Shown: in pieces, positions 50,301 through 58,625 of the stretch
How the letters are laid out: each line of letters opens with the position of its first letter
Numbering within the stretch: the stretch's first letter is position 1
DNA from: Flavobacterium supellecticarium
Lineage (GTDB): Bacteria; Bacteroidota; Bacteroidia; Flavobacteriales; Flavobacteriaceae
Direction of reading: 5' to 3'
Length of the DNA: 64,000 bases
NCBI RefSeq assembly: GCF_004801375.1
Contig: NZ_SSNZ01000001.1
Coordinates: forward strand, 682,001-746,000
Notes under the pieces: generated by a model
The model's database searches: none
Told to the model about the DNA's origin: nothing
What the model saw: the letters and a program-made list of their open reading frames with translations, nothing else
Position numbers and translations under genes: made by a program

Positions 50301-53300
50301 CAGGTGGTGTTGGACCTTATACCTATTCATGGGCTCCTACAGGAGGTACAGCAGCTACCGCTACTGGTTTAGCTGTGGGTGTATATACCTGTACGATTAC
50401 AGATGCTAATGCTTGTACCACTACAAGATCAGTTACCATCACACAACCAACTGCTATGGCTATTACCACTTCCAGAACAGATCTTGCTTGTAACGGAGGT
50501 TCTAATGGTATCGCTAGCGTTAACGTAACTGGAGGTACTGCTCCATATACCTATTCATGGGCTCCGTCTGGAGGTACAGCTGCAACAGCTACCGGTTTAG
50601 CAGCAGGTACTTATACTTGTACAATCACCGATAACAATGGTTGTACAGCAACAAGAAACTTTACAATCAACCAGCCAACGGCATTAGCTGTTACTATATC
50701 TTCACAAACAAATGTTGCTTGTAACGGAGGAACTAATGGTTCGGCTACTGTTAGCGTAACAGGAGGTGTTCCTGGTTATACCTATTCATGGGCTCCATCA
50801 GGAGGTACAGCTGCAACAGCTACTGGTTTAGCCGCAGGTACTTACACATGTACTGTAACCGATGCTAACGCTTGTACTAAAACACAAACAGTTACCATCG
50901 TAGCGCCAAATGCAATAACTGCCACTACTTCATCTACCAACGTTTCTTGTAACGGTGGATCGAACGGAACAGCTACTGTTGTTGCTGCAGGTGGTGTTGG
51001 ACCTTATACCTATTCATGGGCTCCTACAGGAGGTACAGCAGCTACCGCTACTGGTTTAGCTGTGGGTGTATATACAGTTACGATTACTGATGCGAACGCT
51101 TGTTCTATCACTAGATCGGTTACTATTACACAACCGACTGCTTTAGTTGCTTCGGCTTCTTCGCAAACGAATATTGCTTGTAACGGAAGTTCAACTGGAT
51201 CAGCTACTGTAGCTGTAACGGGTGGAACAGCTCCTTATACTTATTCATGGGCTCCTTCTGGAGGTACTGCTGCTACCGCTACTGGTTTAGTTGCTGGTAC
51301 GTATACTGTGACGGTTACTGATGCTAACGCATGTACAGCGACTCGTTCATTCACAATTACACAACCGACTGCTTTAACTGCTACTTCTTCTTTCACATCT
51401 GTTTCTTGTAACGGTGGATCGAATGGTACTGCTTCTGTTACTGCCTCTGGTGGAACAGGACCTTACACGTATGCTTGGGCTCCTTTAGGAGGTACAGCTG
51501 CTACTGCTACTGGTTTAGCTGTGGGTGTATATACAGTTACGATTACTGATGCGAACGCTTGTTCTATCACTAGATCGGTTACTATTACACAACCGACTGC
51601 TTTAGTTGCTTCGGCTTCTTCGCAAACGAATATTGCTTGTAACGGAAGTTCAACTGGATCAGCTACTGTAGCTGTAGCGGGTGGAACAGCTCCTTATACT
51701 TATTCATGGGCTCCTTCTGGAGGTACTGCTGCTACCGCTACTGGTTTAGTTGCTGGTACGTATACTGTGACGGTTACTGATGCTAACGCATGTACAGCGA
51801 CTCGTTCATTCACAATTACACAACCGACTGCTTTAACTGCTACTTCTTCTTTCACATCTGTTTCTTGTAACGGTGGATCGAATGGTACTGCTTCTGTTAC
51901 TGCCTCTGGTGGAACAGGACCTTACACATATGCTTGGGCTCCTTCAGGAGGTACAGCTGCTACTGCTACTGGTTTAGTTGCTGGTACTTACACTGTAACC
52001 ATTACAGATGCTAATACTTGTTCTATAACAAGATCAATCACGATTTCTCAGCCTAGTGCTTTAGTAGCTACAGCTTCGGCTCAAACTAACGTAGCTTGTA
52101 ACGGTGGAACTAACGGTTCGGCTACTGTTGCCGTAACAGGTGGTGTTGGACCATATACATATGCTTGGGCTCCTACAGGAGGTACTGCTGCTACTGCTAC
52201 TGGTTTAGCTGCGGGTACTTATACTGTAACGGTTACCGATGCAAACGCATGTTCTACTACACGTTCATTCACAATTACACAACCAACTGCTTTAGTAGCT
52301 ACAGCTTCGACTCAAACTAACGTAGCTTGTAACGGTGGAACTAACGGTTCGGCTACTGTTGCTGTAACAGGTGGTGTTGGACCATATACATATGCTTGGG
52401 CTCCTACAGGAGGTACTGCTGCTACTGCTACTGGTTTAGCTGCGGGTACTTATACTGTAACGGTTACCGATGCTAACGCATGTTCTACTACACGTTCATT
52501 CACAATTACACAACCAACTGCTTTAGTAGCTACAGCTTCGACTCAAACTAACGTAGCTTGTAACGGTGGTGCTAACGGTTCGGCTACTGTTGCTGTAACA
52601 GGTGGTGTTGGACCATATACATATGCTTGGGCTCCTACAGGAGGTACTGCTGCTACTGCTACAGGATTAGCTGCGGGTACTTATACTGTAACGGTTACCG
52701 ATGCTAACGCATGTTCTACTACACGTTCATTCACAATTACACAACCAACTGCTTTAGTAGCTACAGCTTCGGCTCAAACTAACGTAGCTTGTAACGGTGG
52801 TGCTAACGGTTCGGCTACTGTTGCCGTAACGGGTGGTACTGGTGCTTATACTTACGTTTGGGCTCCAACTGGTGGAACTGCTGCAACAGCTACAGGATTA
52901 GCCGCAGGAACTTATACAGTTACGGTTACCGATGCAAATGCATGTTCTACAACGCAGTCATTTACAATTACACAACCAACTGCTTTAGTAGCTACAGCTT
53001 CGGCTCAAACTAACGTTTCTTGTAACGGGGGTACTAACGGTTCGGCTACTGTTGCCGTAACGGGTGGTACTGGTGCTTATACTTACGTTTGGGCTCCAAC
53101 TGGTGGAACTGCTGCAACAGCTACAGGATTAGCCGCAGGAACTTATACAGTTACGGTTACCGATGCAAATGCATGTTCTACAACGCAGTCATTTACAATT
53201 ACACAACCAACTGCTTTAGTAGCTACAGCTTCGGCTCAAACTAACGTTGCTTGTAACGGTGGTGCTAACGGTTCGGCTACTGTTGCCGTAACGGGTGGTA

Positions 53301-54538
53301 CTGGTGCTTATACTTACGTTTGGGCTCCAACTGGTGGAACTGCTGCAACAGCTACAGGATTAGCCGCAGGAACTTATACAGTTACGGTTACCGATGCAAA
53401 TGCATGTTCTACAACGCAGTCATTTACAATTACACAACCAACTGCTTTAGTAGCTACAGCTTCGGCTCAAACTAACGTTGCTTGTAACGGGGGTACTAAC
53501 GGTTCGGCTACTGTTGCCGTAACGGGTGGTACTGGTGCTTATACTTACGTTTGGGCTCCAACTGGTGGAACTGCTGCAACAGCTACAGGATTAGCCGCAG
53601 GAACTTATACAGTTACGGTTACCGATGCAAATGCATGTTCTACAACGCAGTCATTTACAATTACGGAACCAGGTGCTACTACCGTAACGGCTCAACCTAC
53701 CAACAGTACAATCACTGCTGGTGGAAATGCTACGTTTACAGTAACAGCTACAAATGCAACTTCTTATCAGTGGCAAATGAGTACTAATGGTACAACTTGG
53801 AATAACATTAGTAATGGTGGTACTAACCCTGTTGTTTCTGGTGCTACAACCAATACATTAACATTAACAGGAGTACCAGCTTCTTACAACGGACACCAGT
53901 TCCGAGCTGTTGTTGCTAACGGTACTTGTGCTTCTGTAAATTCAAACGCAGGAACATTAACTGTAAACAACTTGGCTATCCTTGCTGTTAACGATGACTT
54001 CTCTGCGAATCCGGTAGTAAATGCTACAGGTGGTGTTGCCGGAGATGTTACCGCAAATGACCTTTTAGGTGGTGCGCCAGTTAACGACAATGACATTACA
54101 ATTACTTTAGTCAACAATGGTGGATTAACCGGAGTGACTATCGGTGCAAACGGAAATGTAAATGTACCTGCAGCTTCAGCTCAGGGAACATATACATTAA
54201 CATATTCAATCTGTGAGGTTGCTAACAGTACAAACTGTAGTACAGCTACTGCAATTGTTGTTGTTGCTCCTCCAATGGGTATTGCTGATTTCAACTCGGC
54301 TTCTGTGAGTATCTTCCCTAACCCGGCAGTTACAACAGTAACCATTAAAATGATGAATAACTACTCTAATGCAAGTGTGACTGTGTTCGATATGAACGGA
54401 CGTCAGGTGATTCGCCAAAACTTACATAATGAGGAAAGCAGCATCAATGTTGATCAACTTGAAGCAGGAGTATATATCTTTAACATCGTAACCGATCAAG
54501 GTAAAACGACGAAGAGAGTAATCAAAACGAATAAATAA
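47366..54538 (+). CDS. Giant SprB-repeat adhesin with T9SS type A sorting domain
   Basis: A 2390-residue surface protein. Order: signal peptide (MKQRLLATLVFLCTFFVQQSTKAQ); a lamin-tail/beta-sandwich-like N-terminal domain (GDIAFIGYDFGTVDGFSFIA, residues 25-240); a fibronectin-like module (ATLGGNVTADGGATVTERGI, about 250-340); 23 SprB repeats of 76-77 residues (about 353-2102), each with CNGG, PYTYSWAP, GLAAGTYTVTVTDANAC and FTITQPTAL; an Ig-like module (WQMSTNGTTWNNI); a further beta module; and the type A sorting domain (SVSIFPNPAVTTVTIKM ... LEAGVYIFNI). SprB itself is the mobile adhesin of flavobacterial gliding. A gliding or attachment role is inferred; the repeats are the direct evidence. 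Confidence 0.9.
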   Translation: MKQRLLATLVFLCTFFVQQSTKAQTLGPGDIAFIGYDFGTVDGFSFIALKPLPAGETIYFSEQGWTATGWATSTETHLRWVIPSTVPCGTIISIIETGPDSFTVTGTSGVTIALNSNFNLSAGDQILAYQSTSGVAPANPIFIAGVHGDYNSTNYDPVTTWNASNVAGTAESIVPTGLTNGVNCISLFPAPGPEVANSKYTGTLTGTAAALRASINTASNWSNNGTASLGITPSGYAAPNVNCTVVVNPTVTTTAATNVGAVKATLGGNVTADGGATVTERGIVWATSANPTTSDNKVTIGSGTGTFSSVISSLPSATTIHFRAYAINSSGTAYGSDLTFTTNATLSATSSFTTVSCNGGGNGTATVVASGGVTPYTYSWAPSGGTNATATGLAVGVYTCTITDNEGTVITRSVTITQPTAMSAVTSKTNVSCNGGGNGTATIVTSGGTPPYTYSWAPSGGTAATATGLSVGNYTVTVTDANACTITRGFTITQPSAMAVTTSRTDLTCNGGSNGIASVNVTGGVPPYTYSWAPSGGTASMATGLAAGTYTCTITDSNSCTATRNFTISQPTALVVTASSQTNVACNGGSNGSVTVAVSGGVPGYTYSWAPSGGTAATATGLAAGTYTCTVTDANACTKTQTFTITQPATFTATSSFTSVSCNGGSNGTATVVPSGGTGPYTYSWAPSGGTAATATGLAVGVYTCTITDANACSITRSVTITQPTALTSTASTTSVACNGGSNGVATINVSGGTAPYTYSWAPSGGTAATASGLAVGVYTVTVTDANACTLTRSFTITQPTALTATTSSTNVACNGGTNGTATVNVSGGTPGYTYSWAPSGGTAATASGLAAGTYTCTITDANACSITRTFTITQPAALTASGSTTAVSCNGGANGTATVTPSGGTGPYTYSWAPSGGTAATATGLAVGVYTCTITDANACTTTRSVTITQPIALTASGSATAVSCNGGSNGTATVVAAGGVGPYTYSWAPTGGTAATATGLAVGVYTCTITDANACTTTRSVTITQPTAMAITTSRTDLACNGGSNGIASVNVTGGTAPYTYSWAPSGGTAATATGLAAGTYTCTITDNNGCTATRNFTINQPTALAVTISSQTNVACNGGTNGSATVSVTGGVPGYTYSWAPSGGTAATATGLAAGTYTCTVTDANACTKTQTVTIVAPNAITATTSSTNVSCNGGSNGTATVVAAGGVGPYTYSWAPTGGTAATATGLAVGVYTVTITDANACSITRSVTITQPTALVASASSQTNIACNGSSTGSATVAVTGGTAPYTYSWAPSGGTAATATGLVAGTYTVTVTDANACTATRSFTITQPTALTATSSFTSVSCNGGSNGTASVTASGGTGPYTYAWAPLGGTAATATGLAVGVYTVTITDANACSITRSVTITQPTALVASASSQTNIACNGSSTGSATVAVAGGTAPYTYSWAPSGGTAATATGLVAGTYTVTVTDANACTATRSFTITQPTALTATSSFTSVSCNGGSNGTASVTASGGTGPYTYAWAPSGGTAATATGLVAGTYTVTITDANTCSITRSITISQPSALVATASAQTNVACNGGTNGSATVAVTGGVGPYTYAWAPTGGTAATATGLAAGTYTVTVTDANACSTTRSFTITQPTALVATASTQTNVACNGGTNGSATVAVTGGVGPYTYAWAPTGGTAATATGLAAGTYTVTVTDANACSTTRSFTITQPTALVATASTQTNVACNGGANGSATVAVTGGVGPYTYAWAPTGGTAATATGLAAGTYTVTVTDANACSTTRSFTITQPTALVATASAQTNVACNGGANGSATVAVTGGTGAYTYVWAPTGGTAATATGLAAGTYTVTVTDANACSTTQSFTITQPTALVATASAQTNVSCNGGTNGSATVAVTGGTGAYTYVWAPTGGTAATATGLAAGTYTVTVTDANACSTTQSFTITQPTALVATASAQTNVACNGGANGSATVAVTGGTGAYTYVWAPTGGTAATATGLAAGTYTVTVTDANACSTTQSFTITQPTALVATASAQTNVACNGGTNGSATVAVTGGTGAYTYVWAPTGGTAATATGLAAGTYTVTVTDANACSTTQSFTITEPGATTVTAQPTNSTITAGGNATFTVTATNATSYQWQMSTNGTTWNNISNGGTNPVVSGATTNTLTLTGVPASYNGHQFRAVVANGTCASVNSNAGTLTVNNLAILAVNDDFSANPVVNATGGVAGDVTANDLLGGAPVNDNDITITLVNNGGLTGVTIGANGNVNVPAASAQGTYTLTYSICEVANSTNCSTATAIVVVAPPMGIADFNSASVSIFPNPAVTTVTIKMMNNYSNASVTVFDMNGRQVIRQNLHNEESSINVDQLEAGVYIFNIVTDQGKTTKRVIKTNK
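48422..53670 (+). repeat. 23 tandem SprB repeats (228-231 bp each)
   Basis: Counting the Cys-Asn-Gly cores gives 23 units. Units 1-12 differ visibly at DNA level. Units 17-23 (from 52085) are exactly 231 bp apart and nearly identical, with units 20-23 differing at a handful of positions. Two Cys per unit (CNGG and NAC) are almost always kept, the exception being unit 1, which reads NEGT instead of NAC. Confidence 0.9.
51055..51972 (+). repeat. 459-bp two-unit direct duplication in the adhesin
   Basis: A pair of units (459 bp, one 231-bp and one 228-bp unit) is repeated directly: the phrase TGTGGGTGTATATACAG starts at 51061 and again at 51520. Only a few point differences are visible (ACG to GCG, CTTTAGG to CTTCAGG, CACGTATG to CACATATG), showing a recent dimer-length duplication. 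Confidence 0.85.
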
Positions 54539-54560
54539 TCCTGATTCGATTTTATAAAAG

Positions 54561-54590
54561 AACATCCGCCAAATGGCGGATGTTTTTGTT
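54561..54590 (+). terminator. Intrinsic terminator after the adhesin
   Basis: AACATCCGCC (54561-54570) pairs with GGCGGATGTT (54575-54584), loop AAAT, T-rich tail. Confidence 0.88.
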
Positions 54591-54639
54591 TTTGGAGGTT
54601 GTGTACACGATCTCTACACTCAAAATAAACGTTTATTTC

Positions 54640-54686
54640 AAACCGGACAGGTTTCTATACATAACGCTTATAAACCTGTCCGGTTT
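54640..54686. repeat. CCGGACAGG palindrome (15-bp stem)
   Basis: AAACCGGACAGGTTT (54640-54654) pairs with AAACCTGTCCGGTTT (54672-54686) across a 17-base loop. It is a variant of the CCTGACAGG family and again sits between convergent gene ends. Confidence 0.78.
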
Positions 54687-54750
54687 TACTAAAATATAAA
54701 GGGGCTGAATCACTTTAGAGTCCACCTTTTTTTGTTTCATTTTGAAAGCC

Positions 54751-56202
54751 TTAGAATATTTTAAACAACATTCGGATACTGAATACAATAACTAAAAATG
54801 CTACGGCCAATATGGCTGTTTTTTGTGGTAATTTCCCGGCCAGTCGTGCCGCTAATGGTGCCGCAATGGAACCACCAAAAATCAGTCCGACTACAATATA
54901 CCAATGACTGACGCCCAATGAGGCAAAAAACGTAGCCGAAGCCGCCAGTGTCACAAAAAATTCGGCTAAACTCACTGTTCCGACCACATAACTGGATTTT
55001 CGACCTTTGGCCAATAAGGTCGAGGTAACAATTGGTCCCCATCCACCGCCGCCAAAGGCATCGAAAAGACCTCCTGAAAATCCGAGTAAACCGGTATTTT
55101 TTATTTTTTTCCGAACGATTTTTTTCCGTAAAGCGATCAACACCAAACGTATCCCGATGATCATGGTATAGGTAGCCAAAACAGCATACGTAATCGTTTC
55201 GTATTTATTTCCGAGGTAAATCAACAGCAAGGCACCGCTAATGGCGCCAACTACACCCGGAATGGCCAACCATAGTAATAATTTTTTGTTCACATTTCCG
55301 AATTTGTAGTGCGAAAAACCACTGATTCCGCTGGAAAACATCTCCGCGGTATGGATACTTCCGCTAATTGCCGGTAACTTAATTCCGAACAACATCATAC
55401 TCGTCGCACAGGTCACCCCATATCCCAAACCAACAGCACCATCGACCAATTGGGCAAAAAAGCCAACCAGTACCATTCCGTAAAAGGCCGGTGGAATTTC
55501 TCTGATATAGCCATTTAATTCGGCAACCGAAATGATCGACGACAAACCATAACCAAAAAACACAGCCAGGAAAACCACGGTAATTTCAAACGTCAGTTCC
55601 TTGTATTTTTTCCCCTCTCTTTTGTCCGTTTCCTTTACCAGTGCTTCCGTTGCTTTGTTTAAGGAAGTCAGCTTGGCCTGAATATCGCCTTTATGTTGTT
55701 CGCGAAAAGCATTAAGATTTTCAATACTATCGCTGATCGTATCCGGAATAGCCTCTTCCAGATGCTCGCGTAAACGACGCGCCAATACCGGTGATTTTCC
55801 GTTGGTTGAAATTGCAATTTTAAGATAGCCTTTATTGACAATCGAACCAAGATAAAAATCACATAAGTCCGGCTGATCGGCCGCATTGACCCATATTCCT
55901 TTATCATTGGCTTTTTGTTTGATATCCCGGTTTAAAGCGGTATTATCGGTGGCAATAATCAGAAAATCGGTGGTATCCAGATCGTTTTCCTCAAAAGACC
56001 GCTCCCGAACAATCAATTGCGGGTGTTTTTGCTGTAACTGACGTAAACCGGAGTTGATCTTTTGTGCCACGACCGTTAAAGTGGTCAACGGATTTTGCCG
56101 CAATAAGGTTTCGGCTTTTTCCAATCCCACATTTCCGCCGCCAACAATCAGAAACCGATACGAGTCACTTTTTAAGAATATTGGAAACAAATTATTTTTC
56201 AT
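54751..56202 (-). CDS. Siroheme synthase N-terminal domain fused to TSUP (TauE/SafE) permease
   Basis: A 483-residue fusion. Residues 1-165: precorrin-2 dehydrogenase/sirohydrochlorin ferrochelatase domain as in CysG-N/Met8p (FLIVGGGNVGLEKAETLL, then KIAISTNGKSPVLARRLRE). Residues 165-205 form a charged helix. Residues 205-483 are a TSUP permease with about eight helices and two copies of its Gly-rich signature (GAVGLGYGVTCATSMM and GGLFDAFGGGGWGPIVTS). The first part would make sirohydrochlorin/sirohaem for sulfite reductase, with cobA at 60271; the second may carry sulfate, sulfite or another sulfur anion. It is last in the sulfate-assimilation operon. Both halves look intact; no frameshift is needed. 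Confidence 0.88.
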   Translation of the reverse strand: MKNNLFPIFLKSDSYRFLIVGGGNVGLEKAETLLRQNPLTTLTVVAQKINSGLRQLQQKHPQLIVRERSFEENDLDTTDFLIIATDNTALNRDIKQKANDKGIWVNAADQPDLCDFYLGSIVNKGYLKIAISTNGKSPVLARRLREHLEEAIPDTISDSIENLNAFREQHKGDIQAKLTSLNKATEALVKETDKREGKKYKELTFEITVVFLAVFFGYGLSSIISVAELNGYIREIPPAFYGMVLVGFFAQLVDGAVGLGYGVTCATSMMLFGIKLPAISGSIHTAEMFSSGISGFSHYKFGNVNKKLLLWLAIPGVVGAISGALLLIYLGNKYETITYAVLATYTMIIGIRLVLIALRKKIVRKKIKNTGLLGFSGGLFDAFGGGGWGPIVTSTLLAKGRKSSYVVGTVSLAEFFVTLAASATFFASLGVSHWYIVVGLIFGGSIAAPLAARLAGKLPQKTAILAVAFLVIVFSIRMLFKIF

Positions 56203-57001
56203 GCTTTTTAGTTTTTAATGATAGCGTATGGAATACCGAAAAACGGATGATATCCCGGTCGTAATAGTCCGTTCCGGAAGCGCGTTGCTGGTACCAGTTG
56301 AGATAACCCGCTTCTACAGCAAAATCCGGATTGATCCGATAATTAAGTCCCGCATACATTCTGTTTTGATCAAAAGTGTTTTTTACAATTTTACTTCCCG
56401 AATTAAGCATTATTTCGTCTTTTAATCGTAGGGTTAACCGTTCTTCCCGGGTGTCTTGCTGTCGCCATAATGGAATATCCAATCCCAATTGGTATCGAAA
56501 ACGGAAATTCGAAAAACGATAGCCACCGGTTAGTTCGTCATTCGTAAAATCGTGCATAAAACGCGCTTCCATTTTATAGCGATGCGAGATCGTCATAAAC
56601 GCTAATTTCTGCTTATTGTCAAAACCGATATCCGGACGCAATTCGGGAACAATCAGGTTACTTTCAGATTCCGGATCCTGTGGACTTTGTAAAAAATAGG
56701 TCATCCCTGCCGAAACATTCCAGTTTTCGATTAATTTCCGCTGAATCGTACTGCGAAATACCAATTGGTGTTGTGCACCGGGATTAAAAAAACGCCGCTC
56801 CTGAACTTCACTCAGCAACGTCCAGTTTTCGTTAAACCGGATCGTATTATGATAAGCAAACCACACTAATTGTTGGTTGGTTACTTTTTTCTGAGCCACG
56901 AGCAACAGGGGAAATAACAGGGTTAAAAAGAGTATTCGTATCCTGTTTTTTTTAATTGACGGAAAAGTATTTCCGAAATGTAAAATCCCCAAATGTCTCA
57001 T
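56192..57001 (-). CDS. DUF2490 outer-membrane-like protein
   Basis: A 269-residue protein if started at the ATG at 57001, which overlaps the end of cysI by 50 bases; the leader proper begins later (KKNRIRILFLTLLFPLLLVAQ), so the true start is uncertain. The mature part shows DUF2490 features: QQLVWFAYHNTIRFNENWTL, ERRFFNPGAQHQLVFRST, LRLKDEIMLNSG, and alternating strands ending in FSVFHTLSLKTK. It is probably a small beta-barrel of the outer membrane. It lies between cysI and the TSUP fusion, so may take part in sulfur-compound traffic; that is inference. Confidence 0.78.
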   Translation of the reverse strand: MRHLGILHFGNTFPSIKKNRIRILFLTLLFPLLLVAQKKVTNQQLVWFAYHNTIRFNENWTLLSEVQERRFFNPGAQHQLVFRSTIQRKLIENWNVSAGMTYFLQSPQDPESESNLIVPELRPDIGFDNKQKLAFMTISHRYKMEARFMHDFTNDELTGGYRFSNFRFRYQLGLDIPLWRQQDTREERLTLRLKDEIMLNSGSKIVKNTFDQNRMYAGLNYRINPDFAVEAGYLNWYQQRASGTDYYDRDIIRFSVFHTLSLKTKKHEK

Positions 57002-58613
57002 CGTGTAAACGTTCTTTAGTATACTGATCAAAAAGTATATCGAGTTCTGTTAGTATTTCGTTTTCGTTTAATTGTTTTTTATAAATCTGATTCAGGCGAT
57101 TCCCCAAACGGTCGCCACCCAACATCAGATTATACTGACCCGGTCCGGTACCAACCAATCCGATTTCCGCCAGATACGGTCGCCCACAGCCGTTCGGACA
57201 ACCCGTCATCCGGATACTGATTTCGTCCTGATCCAGTTCGTATTTTTTTAGAAACGGTTCGATTTTCGTAACCAGTTCCGGCAAATACCGTTGTGCTTCG
57301 GCCAACGCAAGCGGACACGTAGGCAATGCGACACAAGCCATCGAACTTTTCCGCATCGCACTATCGCGTTCCTCTATCTGATATTTGGCAAGTAATGCTT
57401 CTACCCTGTTTTTAGCCGCTTCGTCAATATTTCCCAAAATCAGGTTTTGATTACAGGTAAACCGGAAATCAGACAAGTGTAATTGTGCCAGTTCCAGAAG
57501 GAATTGCTTCTGATAGGGTTTAATCACTCCATGTTCGATAAATAAGGTATAAAACCATTTATTCTCATGGTTTTGTTGCCATCCGTAGCGATCATTTCGT
57601 TCGGTAAAAGTATAGGATTCTTCCGTTAATAATTCGAAACCAATCCGTTTTTCCAGTTCTTTTTTAAACGCATCCACGCCAAGTTTGTCTACAGTATATT
57701 TTAAGCGGGACAACTTGCGGTCGCTGCGGTTTCCATAATCCCGCTGAATCGTCAGAATCTCATATACCGCTTTAAGTGTTTTTTCTTCGGTATCGGTAAA
57801 ACCAATAATAGTAGCCAGTCGCGAATACGTATTCGGATTTCCGTGTGTGGTTGCCAATCCACCGCCAATCGCGATATTAAATCCTTTTAATTGTCCGTCT
57901 TTGATAATGGCAATCAGTCCGATATCATTAGCAAATACATCCACATCGTTCGTTGGCGGAATCGCGATTGCAATTTTAAACTTTCTCGGCAGGTAACGGT
58001 CTTCATATAATGGATCGGCTTCCGAGGATCGTTCGTATGCTTTTTCACCATCGATCCACACTTCATAATACGATTGCGTTTTAGGCAATAACAAGGTTGA
58101 AATCGTATCAGCATAATCGTAAATCTGCTGGTATAAGGGCGAAACCTGCGGATGTGAACTACAAATTACATTACGGTTAACGTCGCCACAAGCGGCAATC
58201 GAATCGAGCTTTGCCAGTAGAAAACCTTGTATGGTAGGTTGTAACTGGTGTTTTAATAAACCGTGTAACTGTAAGGTCTGACGGGTTGTGATTTTAAGGA
58301 TTCCGGTACCGTATTCTTCGGAAATCGCATGTGTTGCCAACCATTGATCGGCCGAAATAACACCACCCGGAATGCGTAAACGGATCATAAACGAATACAG
58401 TTTATCCAGTTTTTTTTCGGCTCTTTCTGCTCTTCTGTCACGGTCGTCCTGCACATACATTCCGTGGAATTTGACCAGGGCTTCATCATCGGGACGTACA
58501 TTTCCGGTATGGTTATCCGTCAAACTCTCTTTTAAAGTCCCGCGAAGTCCGTCACTATTCACTTTAATCGTTTCAATCGGGGATAATTTATCGTTACTCA
58601 TAGTATCGTTCAA
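56952..58613 (-). CDS. cysI: Sulfite reductase hemoprotein subunit (CysI-type)
   Basis: A 553-residue nitrite/sulfite reductase. Two ferredoxin-like half domains (MIRLRIPGGVISADQW, ILKITTRQTLQLHGL) and the 4Fe4S/sirohaem site are seen, with cysteines in ACVALPTCPLA (about residue 428 on) and GCPNGCGRPY (about residue 472). It reduces sulfite to sulfide with six electrons, using sirohaem. The neighbouring cysJ flavoprotein 12 bases upstream and sirohaem genes support NADPH-dependent assimilatory sulfite reductase. A nitrite reductase is less likely in this setting. Full length. Confidence 0.9.
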   Translation of the reverse strand: MNDTMSNDKLSPIETIKVNSDGLRGTLKESLTDNHTGNVRPDDEALVKFHGMYVQDDRDRRAERAEKKLDKLYSFMIRLRIPGGVISADQWLATHAISEEYGTGILKITTRQTLQLHGLLKHQLQPTIQGFLLAKLDSIAACGDVNRNVICSSHPQVSPLYQQIYDYADTISTLLLPKTQSYYEVWIDGEKAYERSSEADPLYEDRYLPRKFKIAIAIPPTNDVDVFANDIGLIAIIKDGQLKGFNIAIGGGLATTHGNPNTYSRLATIIGFTDTEEKTLKAVYEILTIQRDYGNRSDRKLSRLKYTVDKLGVDAFKKELEKRIGFELLTEESYTFTERNDRYGWQQNHENKWFYTLFIEHGVIKPYQKQFLLELAQLHLSDFRFTCNQNLILGNIDEAAKNRVEALLAKYQIEERDSAMRKSSMACVALPTCPLALAEAQRYLPELVTKIEPFLKKYELDQDEISIRMTGCPNGCGRPYLAEIGLVGTGPGQYNLMLGGDRLGNRLNQIYKKQLNENEILTELDILFDQYTKERLHDETFGDFTFRKYFSVN

Positions 58614-58625
58614 TTTAATATTTGC

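Noticed and set aside
48422-53670. Regular 231-bp DNA repeats that might suggest a CRISPR array or satellite
   Set aside because: The repeats are in frame, code for SprB protein units with conserved Cys and aromatic residues, and have no unique spacers.
54751-56202. Siroheme/TSUP fusion as an assembly or frameshift artefact
   Set aside because: The frame is continuous, the linker is plausible, and Bacteroidota fusions of this type are known to me.
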